The position numbers and the translations under genes are program-made. The notes beneath the pieces are model-generated. The model was not told where the DNA came from. It did not search any database and saw only the letters and a list, made by a program, of their open reading frames with translations. A stretch of DNA of 17,127 nt from assembly GCA_035462375.1 (NCBI GenBank), contig DATHUJ010000059.1, forward strand, positions 1 to 17,127, written 5' to 3'. Source of the DNA: DASTQL01 sp035462375 (GTDB lineage: Bacteria > Actinomycetota > Actinomycetes > Jiangellales > Jiangellaceae). Below, piece by piece: positions 7,721 through 14,307 of this stretch (within the stretch, counting starts at the first letter, position 1; each line of letters opens with the position of its first letter).

Positions 7721-9037
7721 TCAGGCGAGCGCGAAGCGCTCCATGGCCACGCGCTCCCGGGGGATGCCCAGCTCGACCAGGGCCTGCTCGGTCGCGTCCA
7801 TCATCGGGTCGGGGCCACAGACGAAGTAGCTGCGACGGTGCGCGTTCTCGGGCAGGTGCGTGCGCAGCACGTCGGCGTCGACGAAGCCGGACTCGCCCTC
7901 CCACCCCTCCGGCGGGTCCTCGAGCACGTCGACCACGTCCAGGTCGAGATGCTCGGCCAGCTGCTCCAGCTCGTCCCGGAAGAGGGCGGATCCCAGATCC
8001 GGGTTTGCGTAGAAGAGCAGGACAGGGCGGCGGTCGGCCCGGTCGGCCAGGGTCCGGAGGATGCTCATCACCGGCGTGATGCCCACGCCGCCGGCCACTG
8101 CCACGAAGCCGGGCCCCTCGTTGAGCTCGGTCGAGAAGGCGCCGTACGGGCCGTCCAGGTAGGCGCGGCTGCCAGGCTCGATCTCCCCGACACGGGAGGT
8201 GAAGTCGCCCTGCTCCTTGATGGTGAGCTCCAGCCGCTCCGGCCGCTCGGCGCTCGAGGAGAACGAGAACGGGTGCTCCTCCAGCTGGAATGGCGTGCCA
8301 CCGATCGTGAGCCAGGCGAACTGGCCGGCGCGGAAGCGCAGCCCGTCGTGCCCGTCCGGGCTGAGCTCCACCGACCAGGAGTCCCCCGGCTGCCGGCGCA
8401 CGTGCTCGACGACGTACGGGCGGCGCAGGATGCTCAGCGGCGCCACCACGCGCGTCCAGGCCAGCAGCAGGACGACGCTCACCGAGATGGTCACCCACAG
8501 GGCGGTCTTCCACGGCGTCGCCACGTAGTGCCCGACGGCCACGACGTGGGCCAGCGCGAGCGCCACCGCGACGACGGCGAGCAGGCCGTGGACCAGCCGC
8601 CACACCTCGTACGAGAGCCTCAGCCGCACCCGCCAGACGGAGGTGACGACCAGCGCGACCAGGGCGGCGACACCGAGGACGCCGAAGCGGGCCTGCCAGT
8701 CGGCCTGCCGCAGGTCGAGTACGGACAGCAGCCCCGGGTCCTGGACCATGAGGATCGCGGGGTGCACCAGGATGAAGCCGAAGGCGACCAACGAGATCTG
8801 CCGGTGGAACTGCAGCAGCACGTCGAGGCCGAAGGGGGCGGCCACCCGCTGGAAGCGGGCGGTGAGGGCGAACTGCAGGCCGATCATGGACAGCCCGACG
8901 AAGCCGAGTGCCACGGAGAGCTCGGTCCAGAAGCCGCGTCCCTCCTGGGTCGGCGGTACCAGGGCCACGACCAACGGGGCCGACGCCACCACCAGGTAGA
9001 CGACGGCCCAGAGCACCCCGAGGACGACGCGGTTCAC
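7721..9037 (-). CDS. Ferric-reductase/NOX-like flavocytochrome (ferredoxin-reductase family membrane protein)
   Basis: A 438-aa membrane oxidoreductase. The first ~200 residues hold about six hydrophobic helices, with candidate haem-ligating histidines H78 (QFHRQ), H92 (LVHP), H150 (RLVHG) and H164 (LAHV), the paired-His pattern of ferric-reductase-like domains. Residues ~205-300 form an FAD-binding barrel with HPFSFSS (255-261), and ~310-438 an NAD(P)-binding domain with GGVGITPVMS (316-325) and CGPDPMM (407-413). By family logic electrons pass from NAD(P)H via FAD and haem across the membrane to a metal or O2. There are no EF-hands and no extra ferredoxin domain. The start is GTG 9037 with AGGA a few nt upstream. 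A 29-codon membrane peptide gene follows 25 bp downstream; a BtuF-like gene diverges 150 bp away. The acceptor is not identifiable. Confidence 0.9.
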   Translation of the reverse strand: MNRVVLGVLWAVVYLVVASAPLVVALVPPTQEGRGFWTELSVALGFVGLSMIGLQFALTARFQRVAAPFGLDVLLQFHRQISLVAFGFILVHPAILMVQDPGLLSVLDLRQADWQARFGVLGVAALVALVVTSVWRVRLRLSYEVWRLVHGLLAVVAVALALAHVVAVGHYVATPWKTALWVTISVSVVLLLAWTRVVAPLSILRRPYVVEHVRRQPGDSWSVELSPDGHDGLRFRAGQFAWLTIGGTPFQLEEHPFSFSSSAERPERLELTIKEQGDFTSRVGEIEPGSRAYLDGPYGAFSTELNEGPGFVAVAGGVGITPVMSILRTLADRADRRPVLLFYANPDLGSALFRDELEQLAEHLDLDVVDVLEDPPEGWEGESGFVDADVLRTHLPENAHRRSYFVCGPDPMMDATEQALVELGIPRERVAMERFALA

Positions 9038-9174
9038 CCCTGTCCTATGCCCGCTGGCGGCCGGGCCTACCTGGCTGGGCCGAGCGGGCTGGACCGGCTG
9101 GGCGGAGTTCGCCGCGCTGGGGGGCGGGGCCGAGTTCGCCGGGCCGGCGCCGCGTCCGGGTCGCCGGTGCCGGG

Positions 9175-9180
9175 TAGCGT
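9175..9180 (+). promoter_or_regulatory. Putative -10 element, leaderless start of the BtuF-like gene
   Basis: TAGCGT is followed by 7 nt and then the GTG at 9188. No ribosome binding site is present, so transcription would start at or next to the start codon. No clear -35 box. Confidence 0.4.
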
Positions 9181-9187
9181 CCGGGAC

Positions 9188-10078
9188 GTGCGGATCGTGT
9201 CGCTGCTGCCCTCGGCCACCGAGATGCTCTTCGCACTCGGTGCGGGGGACGACGTGGTCGGCGTGACCTTCGAGTGCGACTCGCCGCCGGAGGCGCGGAC
9301 CCGTCGCGTCGTGTCGACCAGTGCCCTGCCGGAGGGGCTTGCGCCGGCCGAGATCGACGCGGTCGTGGCGGCCCGGATGGCTGCCGGCGAGGACCTCTAC
9401 CGCCTGGACGCGGGCGCGCTCGCCGGCCTCGACGCCGACCTCGTCGTCACGCAGGACCTCTGCGCCGTCTGCGCGGTGGACGTGTCGGTGGTCGACGACG
9501 CGCTGGCGCACCTGGGCTGTGGAGCCGAGGTGCTCACGCTGGACCCGCAGGACCTCGAGCAGGTGCTGGCCTCGGTCGGGACGCTGGGTGCCGCGGTGGG
9601 GCGCGCCGAGGAGGCTGCGGACCTCCACCAGCGTCTGCGTGCGCGACTCGATGTGGTCGAGCGGGCCGTCGACGGCCTCCCCCGGGTGGGCACCGCGGTC
9701 CTGGAGTGGACCGACCCGCCCTTCGCCCCCGGCCACTGGGTGCCCGACATGGTGGAGGCCGCTGGCGGACGCTGCGTGCTCGGCGAAGGTGGTGCCCGCT
9801 CCGCCCGTACGACGTGGGAGGCGGTGGCCGCTGCGGAGCCGGAGGTGATCGTCTCGGCGCCGTGCGGCTTCGGGCTGGCGGACTCCGTCCGCCTGGCGGA
9901 GCAGGTCGTCGCGGCCGGGCCGCTGCCCGGCGGCGTGCCGGTGTGGGCGGTCGACGCCAACGCCTCGTTCGCACGGCCGGGGCCGCGGCTGGTCGACGGG
10001 ATCGAGGCGCTGGCGGCCGTCCTGCACCCTGGCGCCGGGCTGCCGCTCGACGCCCGGCTGGCCCATCGGGTCGCCTGA
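9188..10078 (+). CDS. BtuF-like cobalamin-binding protein lacking a signal peptide
   Basis: A 296-aa protein of the class III periplasmic-binding fold (BtuF/FepB superfamily). It starts VRIVSLLPSATEMLFALGAG and has GVTFECDSPPEAR, then TQDLCAVCAV (C92, C95), both recurrent in the cobalamin-binding protein subgroup. The second lobe includes EWTDPPFAPGHWVPDMVEAAGG. The N terminus begins directly with the first beta strand, so there is no lipobox or Sec signal, and no permease or ATPase gene is adjacent. Homologues without signal peptides exist in many bacteria; they may act inside the cell or bind another ligand. No cobalamin riboswitch is visible before it. The GTG 9188 start fits the fold boundary and a leaderless promoter; a strong hairpin begins right after the TGA. 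Confidence 0.8.
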   Translation: MRIVSLLPSATEMLFALGAGDDVVGVTFECDSPPEARTRRVVSTSALPEGLAPAEIDAVVAARMAAGEDLYRLDAGALAGLDADLVVTQDLCAVCAVDVSVVDDALAHLGCGAEVLTLDPQDLEQVLASVGTLGAAVGRAEEAADLHQRLRARLDVVERAVDGLPRVGTAVLEWTDPPFAPGHWVPDMVEAAGGRCVLGEGGARSARTTWEAVAAAEPEVIVSAPCGFGLADSVRLAEQVVAAGPLPGGVPVWAVDANASFARPGPRLVDGIEALAAVLHPGAGLPLDARLAHRVA

Positions 10079-10111
10079 CGCCGCGGCCGGGAGCCGTCTC
10101 CCGCCGCGGCG
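10079..10111 (+). terminator. Strong GC-rich hairpin directly after the BtuF-like gene
   Basis: CGCCGCGG (10079-10086) pairs with CCGCGGCG (10104-10111), and CGGGAG (10088-10093) pairs with CTCCCG (10098-10103), around the loop CCGT with one bulged C at 10087. It starts at the base after the stop codon. There is no U-tract, as is common for actinobacterial intrinsic terminators. A weaker hairpin (CCCGGCC/GGCCGGG) follows at about 10112-10133. Confidence 0.65.
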
Positions 10112-10145
10112 CCCGGCCCGCCCGCCGGCCGGGTCCGGGTCCCCG

Positions 10146-10322
10146 ATGACCACGTTCACCACCCTGATGGGCGCGAGGGTCCAGGTGCTCGGCCCCCGTC
10201 AGCCTCGTGATGGGTCCACCACCAGGCGGATGGTGCCACCACCAGGCGCCGACGCCTGGTGGTGGCCCGAGCAGCCTCGTGGTGGCCCGGAGGCCCCCCA
10301 CCAGGGTGGTGAACGTGGTCAT
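10146..10322. repeat. 177-bp element with 26-bp terminal inverted repeats and nested stems
   Basis: The left end 10146-10171 (starting ATGACCACGTTCACCACC) and right end 10297-10322 (ending GGTGGTGAACGTGGTCAT) are inverted copies; 25 of 26 positions pair, the exception being A10167 against C10301. At the centre GCCACCACCAGGCG (10235-10248) and its perfect complement (10253-10266) flank the 4-nt loop CCGA. A second copy of CCACCACCAGGCG (10216-10228) could compete for the same partner, and CAGCCTCGTG occurs at 10200 and again at about 10272. It lies between convergent genes and its right end covers the stop codon of the minus-strand gene. It may be a MITE-like or REP-like dispersed element, or a bidirectional terminator. 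No target-site duplication is visible. Confidence 0.75.
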
Positions 10323-10948
10323 TCGCGGCCGGGGTCATGGACGGCGACCTCGATCTCGGGGCTGAGCGTCCACCCCCGCTCGAGCCGCAGTCCGTCGCCG
10401 CTCCAGAAGCTGCCCGGGTCGTACCAGTTGACGGGGAGCCGCTCCTCGACGAGGCCCATGGCGGTGTAGGTCTGCGCGACGACCTCGGCGCAGTAGGCGG
10501 TCTCGAGCCCGGCGTCCCGCCGGGCCCGGCCGCGCAGCCACCGCGAGGCGAGGCCGACGGTCGACGGGAAGGGTGTGCCGTCGAGACGCGCGATCGTCCG
10601 CAGCACCGCGGCCTCCATCTCCGCCGTCGCCGCCGGGTGGATCTGCCGCAGCCAGGTCCGCTGCCCGTAGCGCGTCGCCCAGACGGCCACGGCGTCGTGC
10701 AGGTCGTGCAGCTGGACCCCGCGTCGGCGCTCGCCGCTCCACACGTCGGGCAGCGAGCGGCTCAGCTCCGCGTGCCACATCAGGGGCGGCAGGTCGTCGA
10801 CGACCACCGCCATGCCGACGTGGTTGACCGGGCTGTTGGTCGTGACCCGGATGGCCTGGTCGGCGAGCTTCCGCCCGCGGAAAAGCCAGAGATCCCCCGT
10901 ACGGGTGTGCTCGACCGCCTCCACGAACGGGAGCGGCGCGCGGGTCAC
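10319..10948 (-). CDS. Permuted papain-like (YiiX / NlpC-P60 superfamily) protein
   Basis: A 209-aa protein with the layout of circularly permuted papain-fold enzymes. GDLWLFRGRKLADQAIR is the entry strand of the YiiX-like group, SPVNHVGMAVVVDD gives the likely catalytic H43 with a possible acidic partner E61 in WHAELSRSL, and AYCAEVVAQTYTAMGL supplies the nucleophile C153 near the C terminus. Members cleave or transfer amide or ester bonds on peptides or lipids; the substrate here is unknown. There is no signal peptide or membrane helix, so it should be cytoplasmic unless exported otherwise. GTG 10948 was chosen because a TACGCT hexamer lies 8 nt before it and the fold begins soon after; there is no ribosome binding site. 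Its stop codon lies inside the right arm of the inverted-repeat element. Confidence 0.65.
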   Translation of the reverse strand: MTRAPLPFVEAVEHTRTGDLWLFRGRKLADQAIRVTTNSPVNHVGMAVVVDDLPPLMWHAELSRSLPDVWSGERRRGVQLHDLHDAVAVWATRYGQRTWLRQIHPAATAEMEAAVLRTIARLDGTPFPSTVGLASRWLRGRARRDAGLETAYCAEVVAQTYTAMGLVEERLPVNWYDPGSFWSGDGLRLERGWTLSPEIEVAVHDPGRE

Positions 10949-10956
10949 GGGCGGAC

Positions 10957-10962
10957 AGCGTA
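10957..10962 (-). promoter_or_regulatory. Putative -10 element, leaderless start of the permuted-papain gene
   Basis: On the minus strand TACGCT is followed by 8 nt and then GTG 10948. It lies only about 25 bp from the opposing -10 hexamer of the 53-aa gene, so the two divergent promoters nearly overlap within a 49-bp gap. Confidence 0.4.
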
Positions 10963-10985
10963 GGCCCTCGGCCGGGCGGTCCCGG

Positions 10986-10991
10986 TACCGT
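10986..10991 (+). promoter_or_regulatory. Putative -10 element, leaderless start of the 53-aa membrane protein gene
   Basis: TACCGT is followed by 6 nt and then GTG 10998. No ribosome binding site precedes the start, consistent with a leaderless transcript. Confidence 0.45.
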
Positions 10992-10997
10992 ACGGGC

Positions 10998-11159
10998 GTG
11001 CGGGTGTGGAAGTGGCTGGGCCTGGCGGGCCTCGCGGGGGTGGCGGCGACGGGCGTGCTCGTCGCCCGCGACGAGCGCAAGCGCCGTGCGTACACCGCCG
11101 AGGACGTCCGGGTCCGACTGCACGAGCGGGTCGAGGAGGCCTCGCGCGACGGTGGGTAG
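10998..11159 (+). CDS. 53-aa membrane-anchored small protein
   Basis: A 53-residue protein starting VRVWKWLGLAGLAGVAATGV, a single N-terminal hydrophobic helix of about 18 residues, followed by a charged cytoplasmic tail (ARDERKRRAY, then an amphipathic helix AEDVRVRLHERVEEA). I believe similar stubs are common beside hydrolase or membrane genes in actinobacteria, but no function is known to me. The GTG start is chosen from the -10 hexamer 6 nt upstream. Its last 8 nt overlap the start of the alpha/beta hydrolase gene, so the two form one transcription unit with likely coupled translation. A scaffold or anchor role for the hydrolase is inference. Confidence 0.7.
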   Translation: MRVWKWLGLAGLAGVAATGVLVARDERKRRAYTAEDVRVRLHERVEEASRDGG

Positions 11160-11997
11160 CGACCGCTCCGCCGGTCGTCGGGTCCTGACCGTCGTCGTGG
11201 TCCTGGTGGTGGGGGTGCTCGTGGTCGGCAGCCTGCTCTGGGGTCTTCAGCGGCGGCTCGTCTTCCTCCCGCAGGGGGCGCCCCCGGGCCCGGCCGCCGA
11301 GGCACTCGCCGGGGGTCGTGACGTGGTGCTGCGCACGGGCGACGGCCTGGAGCTGGTGGCGTGGTACGTCCCGGCGGATCCCGGCCGGGCCACGGTCCTC
11401 GTCGCCCCGGGGAACGCCGGCCACCGCGGCCTGCGGGTCCCGCTGGCCGCCGAGCTGGCCGGGCACGGCCTGGGGGTTCTGCTGCTGGAGTACCGGGGCT
11501 TCGGCGGGAACCCCGGTAGCCCCACAGAAGAGGGCCTTTCCCTGGACGTCCGCGCGGCGTACGAACATCTCGTCCACGAGGCGGGGGTGGAGCAGGGGTC
11601 GCTGGTCTACTTCGGCGAGAGCCTCGGGGCGGCGGTGGTCACCGGGCTCGCCGTCGAGCGCGCACCGGCCGGACTCGTGCTGCGCTCGCCGTTCACCAGC
11701 TTGGCCGACGTGGGGCGGGTCCACTACCCGTTCCTGCCGCTCGGCCGCTTGCTTCGGGACCGGTTCGACGTGGTGGGGGCCGTCGCCCGGGTCGACGTCC
11801 CGACGGCGGTCGTCCTCGGGACGCGTGACCGGATCGTGCCCCCCGACCAGAGCCGCGCGGTGGCCGAGGCAGCTGCCGGCCCGGCGACCCTCGTCGAGGT
11901 CGACGGGGCCGACCACAACGACGAGGTGCTGCTGACCGGGGACGAGGTGGTCGGGGCGGTCCTGGAGATCGAGGCCGCGTCGACGGGCCCCAGGTGA
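11152..11997 (+). CDS. Membrane-anchored alpha/beta hydrolase (BEM46/ABHD13-like)
   Basis: A 281-aa serine hydrolase. After a short basic N terminus a hydrophobic helix (about 11-33) anchors it to the membrane. LVFLPQG and VVLRTGDGLELVAWYVP precede the core fold; APGNAGHRG forms the oxyanion region, and the catalytic set is S157 in FGESLGAA, D226 in GTRDRIVPP and H255 in GADHND. The arrangement matches the BEM46/YqkD branch, whose members are esterases or lipid hydrolases of mostly unknown substrate. The GTG at 11152 overlaps the preceding 53-aa gene by 8 nt; GAGGAGG at about 11132-11139 lies inside that gene at a long distance, so translational coupling is likely. Just after the stop, overlapping short dyads (GGTGAC/GTCACC, GTCAC/GTGAC) are seen. 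Confidence 0.88.
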   Translation: MGSDRSAGRRVLTVVVVLVVGVLVVGSLLWGLQRRLVFLPQGAPPGPAAEALAGGRDVVLRTGDGLELVAWYVPADPGRATVLVAPGNAGHRGLRVPLAAELAGHGLGVLLLEYRGFGGNPGSPTEEGLSLDVRAAYEHLVHEAGVEQGSLVYFGESLGAAVVTGLAVERAPAGLVLRSPFTSLADVGRVHYPFLPLGRLLRDRFDVVGAVARVDVPTAVVLGTRDRIVPPDQSRAVAEAAAGPATLVEVDGADHNDEVLLTGDEVVGAVLEIEAASTGPR

Positions 11998-12036
11998 CCG
12001 TCACCGAACTGTGACGCACAGGACCGCCAGGCGTCG

Positions 12037-12042
12037 TACCCT
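12037..12042 (+). promoter_or_regulatory. Putative -10 element of the 134-aa membrane protein gene
   Basis: TACCCT lies 27 bp before ATG 12070 and is followed by GAGGGAG, so the transcript would have a short leader carrying a ribosome binding site. It lies downstream of a 5-bp dyad GTCAC-6 nt-GTGAC (12000-12015), a possible operator. Confidence 0.3.
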
Positions 12043-12069
12043 CGGACGAGGGAGCCCGTGGGAGCGGCC

Positions 12070-12474
12070 ATGTTCACCTACGTCGTGCTGTGCACGCTGC
12101 CGGCCATGCTGTTCGGCATCTTCTTCGCCGCCTTGAGCCCGTACGACAACCGGGTCAAGCGGGTGGGCGGCTGGGTGGCCGACCGGGTCCGGACGGTGAG
12201 CAGGCGGCGGCGGCCGCAGCCTCCGCCGGATCCCTTCGAGGTGCTTTCGGTCCAGCTTCGCCTGGAGCGCCTGGCCAACGAGATCGCCGAGCTGGAGGCC
12301 AACCCCGGGCGCTGGGCGCGGGCACACCACCTCCGAGCGGCGCTCACCGCTTATGACGACCTGCTCGAGGAGGCCTGCCGGATGGCGGGCGCGCCCATCG
12401 CCGAGGTAGATGCCCGCCCGGTGCGCCGGGTGCTGGAGGAGGCCGAGCTGCGCTCGCGCGGCTGGACCTGGTGA
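12070..12474 (+). CDS. Small membrane protein with cytoplasmic helical tail, unknown function
   Basis: A 134-aa protein not assigned to a family. It begins MFTYVVLCTLPAMLFGIFFAAL, one membrane helix of about 20 residues, followed by a basic juxtamembrane stretch (RTVSRRRRPQPPP) that should stay in the cytoplasm, then a helical, coiled-coil-prone region (LSVQLRLERLANEIAELEAN and AALTAYDDLLEEACRMAG). It ends with AELRSRGWTW. The ATG at 12070 has GGGAG 5 nt upstream; the in-frame GTG at 12058 with GAGGGAG close before it would add four residues. It is downstream of, and in the same direction as, the hydrolase gene but has its own -10-like sequence. The tail length and charge suggest a partner-binding membrane anchor, which is inference. 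Confidence 0.7.
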   Translation: MFTYVVLCTLPAMLFGIFFAALSPYDNRVKRVGGWVADRVRTVSRRRRPQPPPDPFEVLSVQLRLERLANEIAELEANPGRWARAHHLRAALTAYDDLLEEACRMAGAPIAEVDARPVRRVLEEAELRSRGWTW

Positions 12475-12511
12475 GACGGGAGGGTCGCACGGTCCCGCGG
12501 CCGGCCCGCTC

Positions 12512-13357
12512 TCAGGGGATGGGTACCGCCCGTCCGCCGACCCGCACGCGCTCGGAGCCGACCTCGACCTCGAGCCGGCTGGGGCGGCCCATGTCCTCGC
12601 CCTGCAGCAGCAGGAGCCGGTCACCCGCGCGGGCCCGCCCGAGCTGGCGCAGGTAGGCGCCGAAGGCCGCGGCCGCGGCTCCCGTGGCCGGGTCCTCGAC
12701 CACGCCGCCCACCGGGAACGGGTCCCGGACGTGCCAGGTGCCGGAGTCCCGCGGGTCCCCGTGGGCGAGCTGGACCGTCGTCCAAGCCTCGCGGTCCATC
12801 AGCGCCTGGAGGCCCTCGAAGTCGTAGTCGAGCGTAGCCAGGCGCTCCCGGCTCACGGCGACGAGCACGGGGTGCGCGGCCCCGGCGAAGGCCACGTGCG
12901 GCGGCCACGCCGGGTCGAGGTCGCCTGCCTCCCAGTGCAGAGCGTCCAGGAGGGCGGTGACCTCGTCCTCGGTGGCCGGCCGCGACCGGGCGGGAACGCT
13001 CTCGAGCGTGGCCACGACGCCGCCGGCAGCCTCGGCCGTGTCGACGGTGACGGTCCCGGCCTGCGTGTCCAGGACGAAGCGACCCGGCCCCAGCCGTTCG
13101 GCCAGTGCCACGCCCGCGGCGACGGTGGCGTGCCCGCAGAAGGGGACCTCGGCCCGGGGGCTGAAATATCGGACGGCGTACGTGCGGGGCTGCGGGCCAG
13201 GGGTCAGGAACGCCGTCTCGGAGTAGCCGACCTCGGCGGCGACCGCCAGCATGGCCGCGTCGTCCGCCCCGTCCACCTCGAGGACGACGCCGGCGGGGTT
13301 GCCCCCTGAGGGGTCGGTCGTGAAGGCGGCGAAGCGGAGGACCTCAGGGCCGGGCAT
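12512..13357 (-). CDS. PhzF family isomerase-like protein
   Basis: A 281-aa member of the PhzF (phenazine biosynthesis protein F-like) family, two-domain proteins with the diaminopimelate-epimerase fold. Family blocks are FTTDPSGGNPAGVVL near the N terminus, GYSETAFL with the expected catalytic Glu (E47), RYFSPRAEVPFCGHATVAAG with H76, and EDPATGAAAAAFGAYL near the C terminus. True PhzF isomerises DHHA in phenazine synthesis, but no other phz genes are present, so this is one of the many orphan homologues (YddE-like) of unknown substrate. Its ATG overlaps the TGA of the upstream EcsC-family gene by one base (TGATG), which indicates coupled translation and one operon. Confidence 0.9.
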   Translation of the reverse strand: MPGPEVLRFAAFTTDPSGGNPAGVVLEVDGADDAAMLAVAAEVGYSETAFLTPGPQPRTYAVRYFSPRAEVPFCGHATVAAGVALAERLGPGRFVLDTQAGTVTVDTAEAAGGVVATLESVPARSRPATEDEVTALLDALHWEAGDLDPAWPPHVAFAGAAHPVLVAVSRERLATLDYDFEGLQALMDREAWTTVQLAHGDPRDSGTWHVRDPFPVGGVVEDPATGAAAAAFGAYLRQLGRARAGDRLLLLQGEDMGRPSRLEVEVGSERVRVGGRAVPIP

Positions 13358-14049
13358 CAGGCCCGCTCGATCATCGTGTAGGTGGGGAACTCCCGGTCGG
13401 CGTAACGCCCCACGGTGTAGGTGGAGTAGGCGTCGACGCCGGCGCTGACCGCCCCTCCGAGCACCGGCACGCGCCGGGCCATCATCAGGGTCGCCTGCTT
13501 GCCGCCCACCCGGGTGACCAGGGCCTGGCCGACCAGCGCGGTGACCTGGTCGAGCGCGGCGGTGTCGGGGGTGTTGGCACCCAGCGCCACCTCGCGCGGC
13601 GACCCCGGAAGGAGCCCGGCCCGGATGCCGTCCTCGACCTCGTGGGGGCCGAGCAGGGCCATCAGTGCGGCGGCCCGGACCCGGGTGTCGAGCACGTCGT
13701 AGCCGCGCAGGTAGGCGATCGCTGCGGACATCCGGACCTGGAGCACGGCCAGCCCGGCGATGTTGGCGGGCAGCGTCACGGGGAGCAGCGGCCAGCCGCC
13801 GACGTTGGTGAGGAAGCCCTGGCCGCCAGCGAGCCGGACGTGCTGCTCGATGACGCCGTTGACTGCGGCGTCGACATCCTTGGTCCGCTCCAGGTGCTTG
13901 CGCGCCACCTCGCGCGCGGACGGGAAGCCCGGGAAGCCCTCGACCGAGCGGGACAGGAACTGCCGCACCCCGTGCGCCGCGGCCACCGGCGCGGCCCGCC
14001 GGGCCGCCGCAGTCGCCGCCATCGTCGTCACCGTGCGCCGGATGCCCAT
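13357..14049 (-). CDS. EcsC family protein
   Basis: A 230-aa protein resembling the EcsC family. The conserved part is HVRLAGGQGFLTNVGGWPLLPVTLPANIAGLAVLQVRMSAAI (about 70-111), a hydrophobic, Gly/Pro-rich segment, followed by RGYD and a second hydrophobic block GGKQATLMMARRVPVLGGAVSAGVDAYSTYTVGRYA. EcsC was named from the Bacillus ecs ABC-transporter operon, but the protein itself has no proven activity and no ABC genes are here. It probably associates with the membrane. The ATG 14049 has TAGGGT 7 nt upstream, so it may be leaderless. It forms a translationally coupled pair with the PhzF-like gene downstream. Confidence 0.75.
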   Translation of the reverse strand: MGIRRTVTTMAATAAARRAAPVAAAHGVRQFLSRSVEGFPGFPSAREVARKHLERTKDVDAAVNGVIEQHVRLAGGQGFLTNVGGWPLLPVTLPANIAGLAVLQVRMSAAIAYLRGYDVLDTRVRAAALMALLGPHEVEDGIRAGLLPGSPREVALGANTPDTAALDQVTALVGQALVTRVGGKQATLMMARRVPVLGGAVSAGVDAYSTYTVGRYADREFPTYTMIERA

Positions 14050-14056
14050 ACGGGGC

Positions 14057-14062
14057 ACCCTA
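14057..14062 (-). promoter_or_regulatory. Putative -10 element, leaderless start of the EcsC-PhzF operon
   Basis: On the minus strand TAGGGT is followed by 7 nt and the ATG at 14049. No other ribosome binding site fits well. Confidence 0.4.
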
Positions 14063-14130
14063 CGTCCAGCCACCCGCGCGGGGCCTGCACGGCAACGATC
14101 ACGGCCGCCGCGTATCTGGTGGGTGAGCCA

Positions 14131-14142
14131 GGTGCATGCACC
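14131..14142. promoter_or_regulatory. 12-bp perfect palindrome in the EcsC/Aat divergent region
   Basis: GGTGCATGCACC is a perfect palindrome about 80 bp upstream of the EcsC start and 165 bp upstream of the Aat start. It is flanked by a wider 9-bp inverted repeat, GATCACGGC (14097-14105) and GCCGTGATC (14168-14176). It could be an operator for a dimeric regulator. The rest of the 258-bp gap shows only the two -10-like hexamers. Confidence 0.35.
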
Positions 14143-14295
14143 GCGGCGCGCCCCCATCGACCTGGACGCCGTGATCCTTGGGGTCCCACCGGCGGTCGGG
14201 TGCTGAGAGAGCCGGGCCGGACCGAGGCAGGGCGGGTGGGGACGGGGGGCGGGCGATCGCGGACAGGGACCCGGGGCGGACCTGCCACCGGCTCG

Positions 14296-14301
14296 TACCC
14301 T
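14296..14301 (+). promoter_or_regulatory. Putative -10 element, leaderless start of aat
   Basis: TACCCT is followed by 6 nt (GCCGGG) and GTG 14308. There is no ribosome binding site, so a leaderless mRNA is likely. Confidence 0.5.
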
Positions 14302-14307
14302 GCCGGG

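Noticed and set aside
9038..9187. Cobalamin riboswitch before the BtuF-like gene
   Set aside because: No B12-box-like sequence or suitable fold is apparent, and the likely transcript has no leader.
7634..10078. A very long plus-strand frame covering the reductase and BtuF-like genes
   Set aside because: Only the part from 9188 matches a protein family. The rest is antisense to the reductase, whose motifs are complete.
9038..10162. N-terminal extension of the minus-strand reductase frame across the BtuF-like gene
   Set aside because: The extension is antisense low-complexity sequence; the reductase membrane domain begins at GTG 9037 behind a ribosome binding site.
10146..10322. CRISPR array
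   Set aside because: The repeats are inverted and nested, with no regularly spaced direct repeats or spacers and no cas genes.
12512..13357. Phenazine biosynthesis cluster
   Set aside because: Only a PhzF homologue is present; orphan PhzF-like proteins are common and no other phz gene is in the window.
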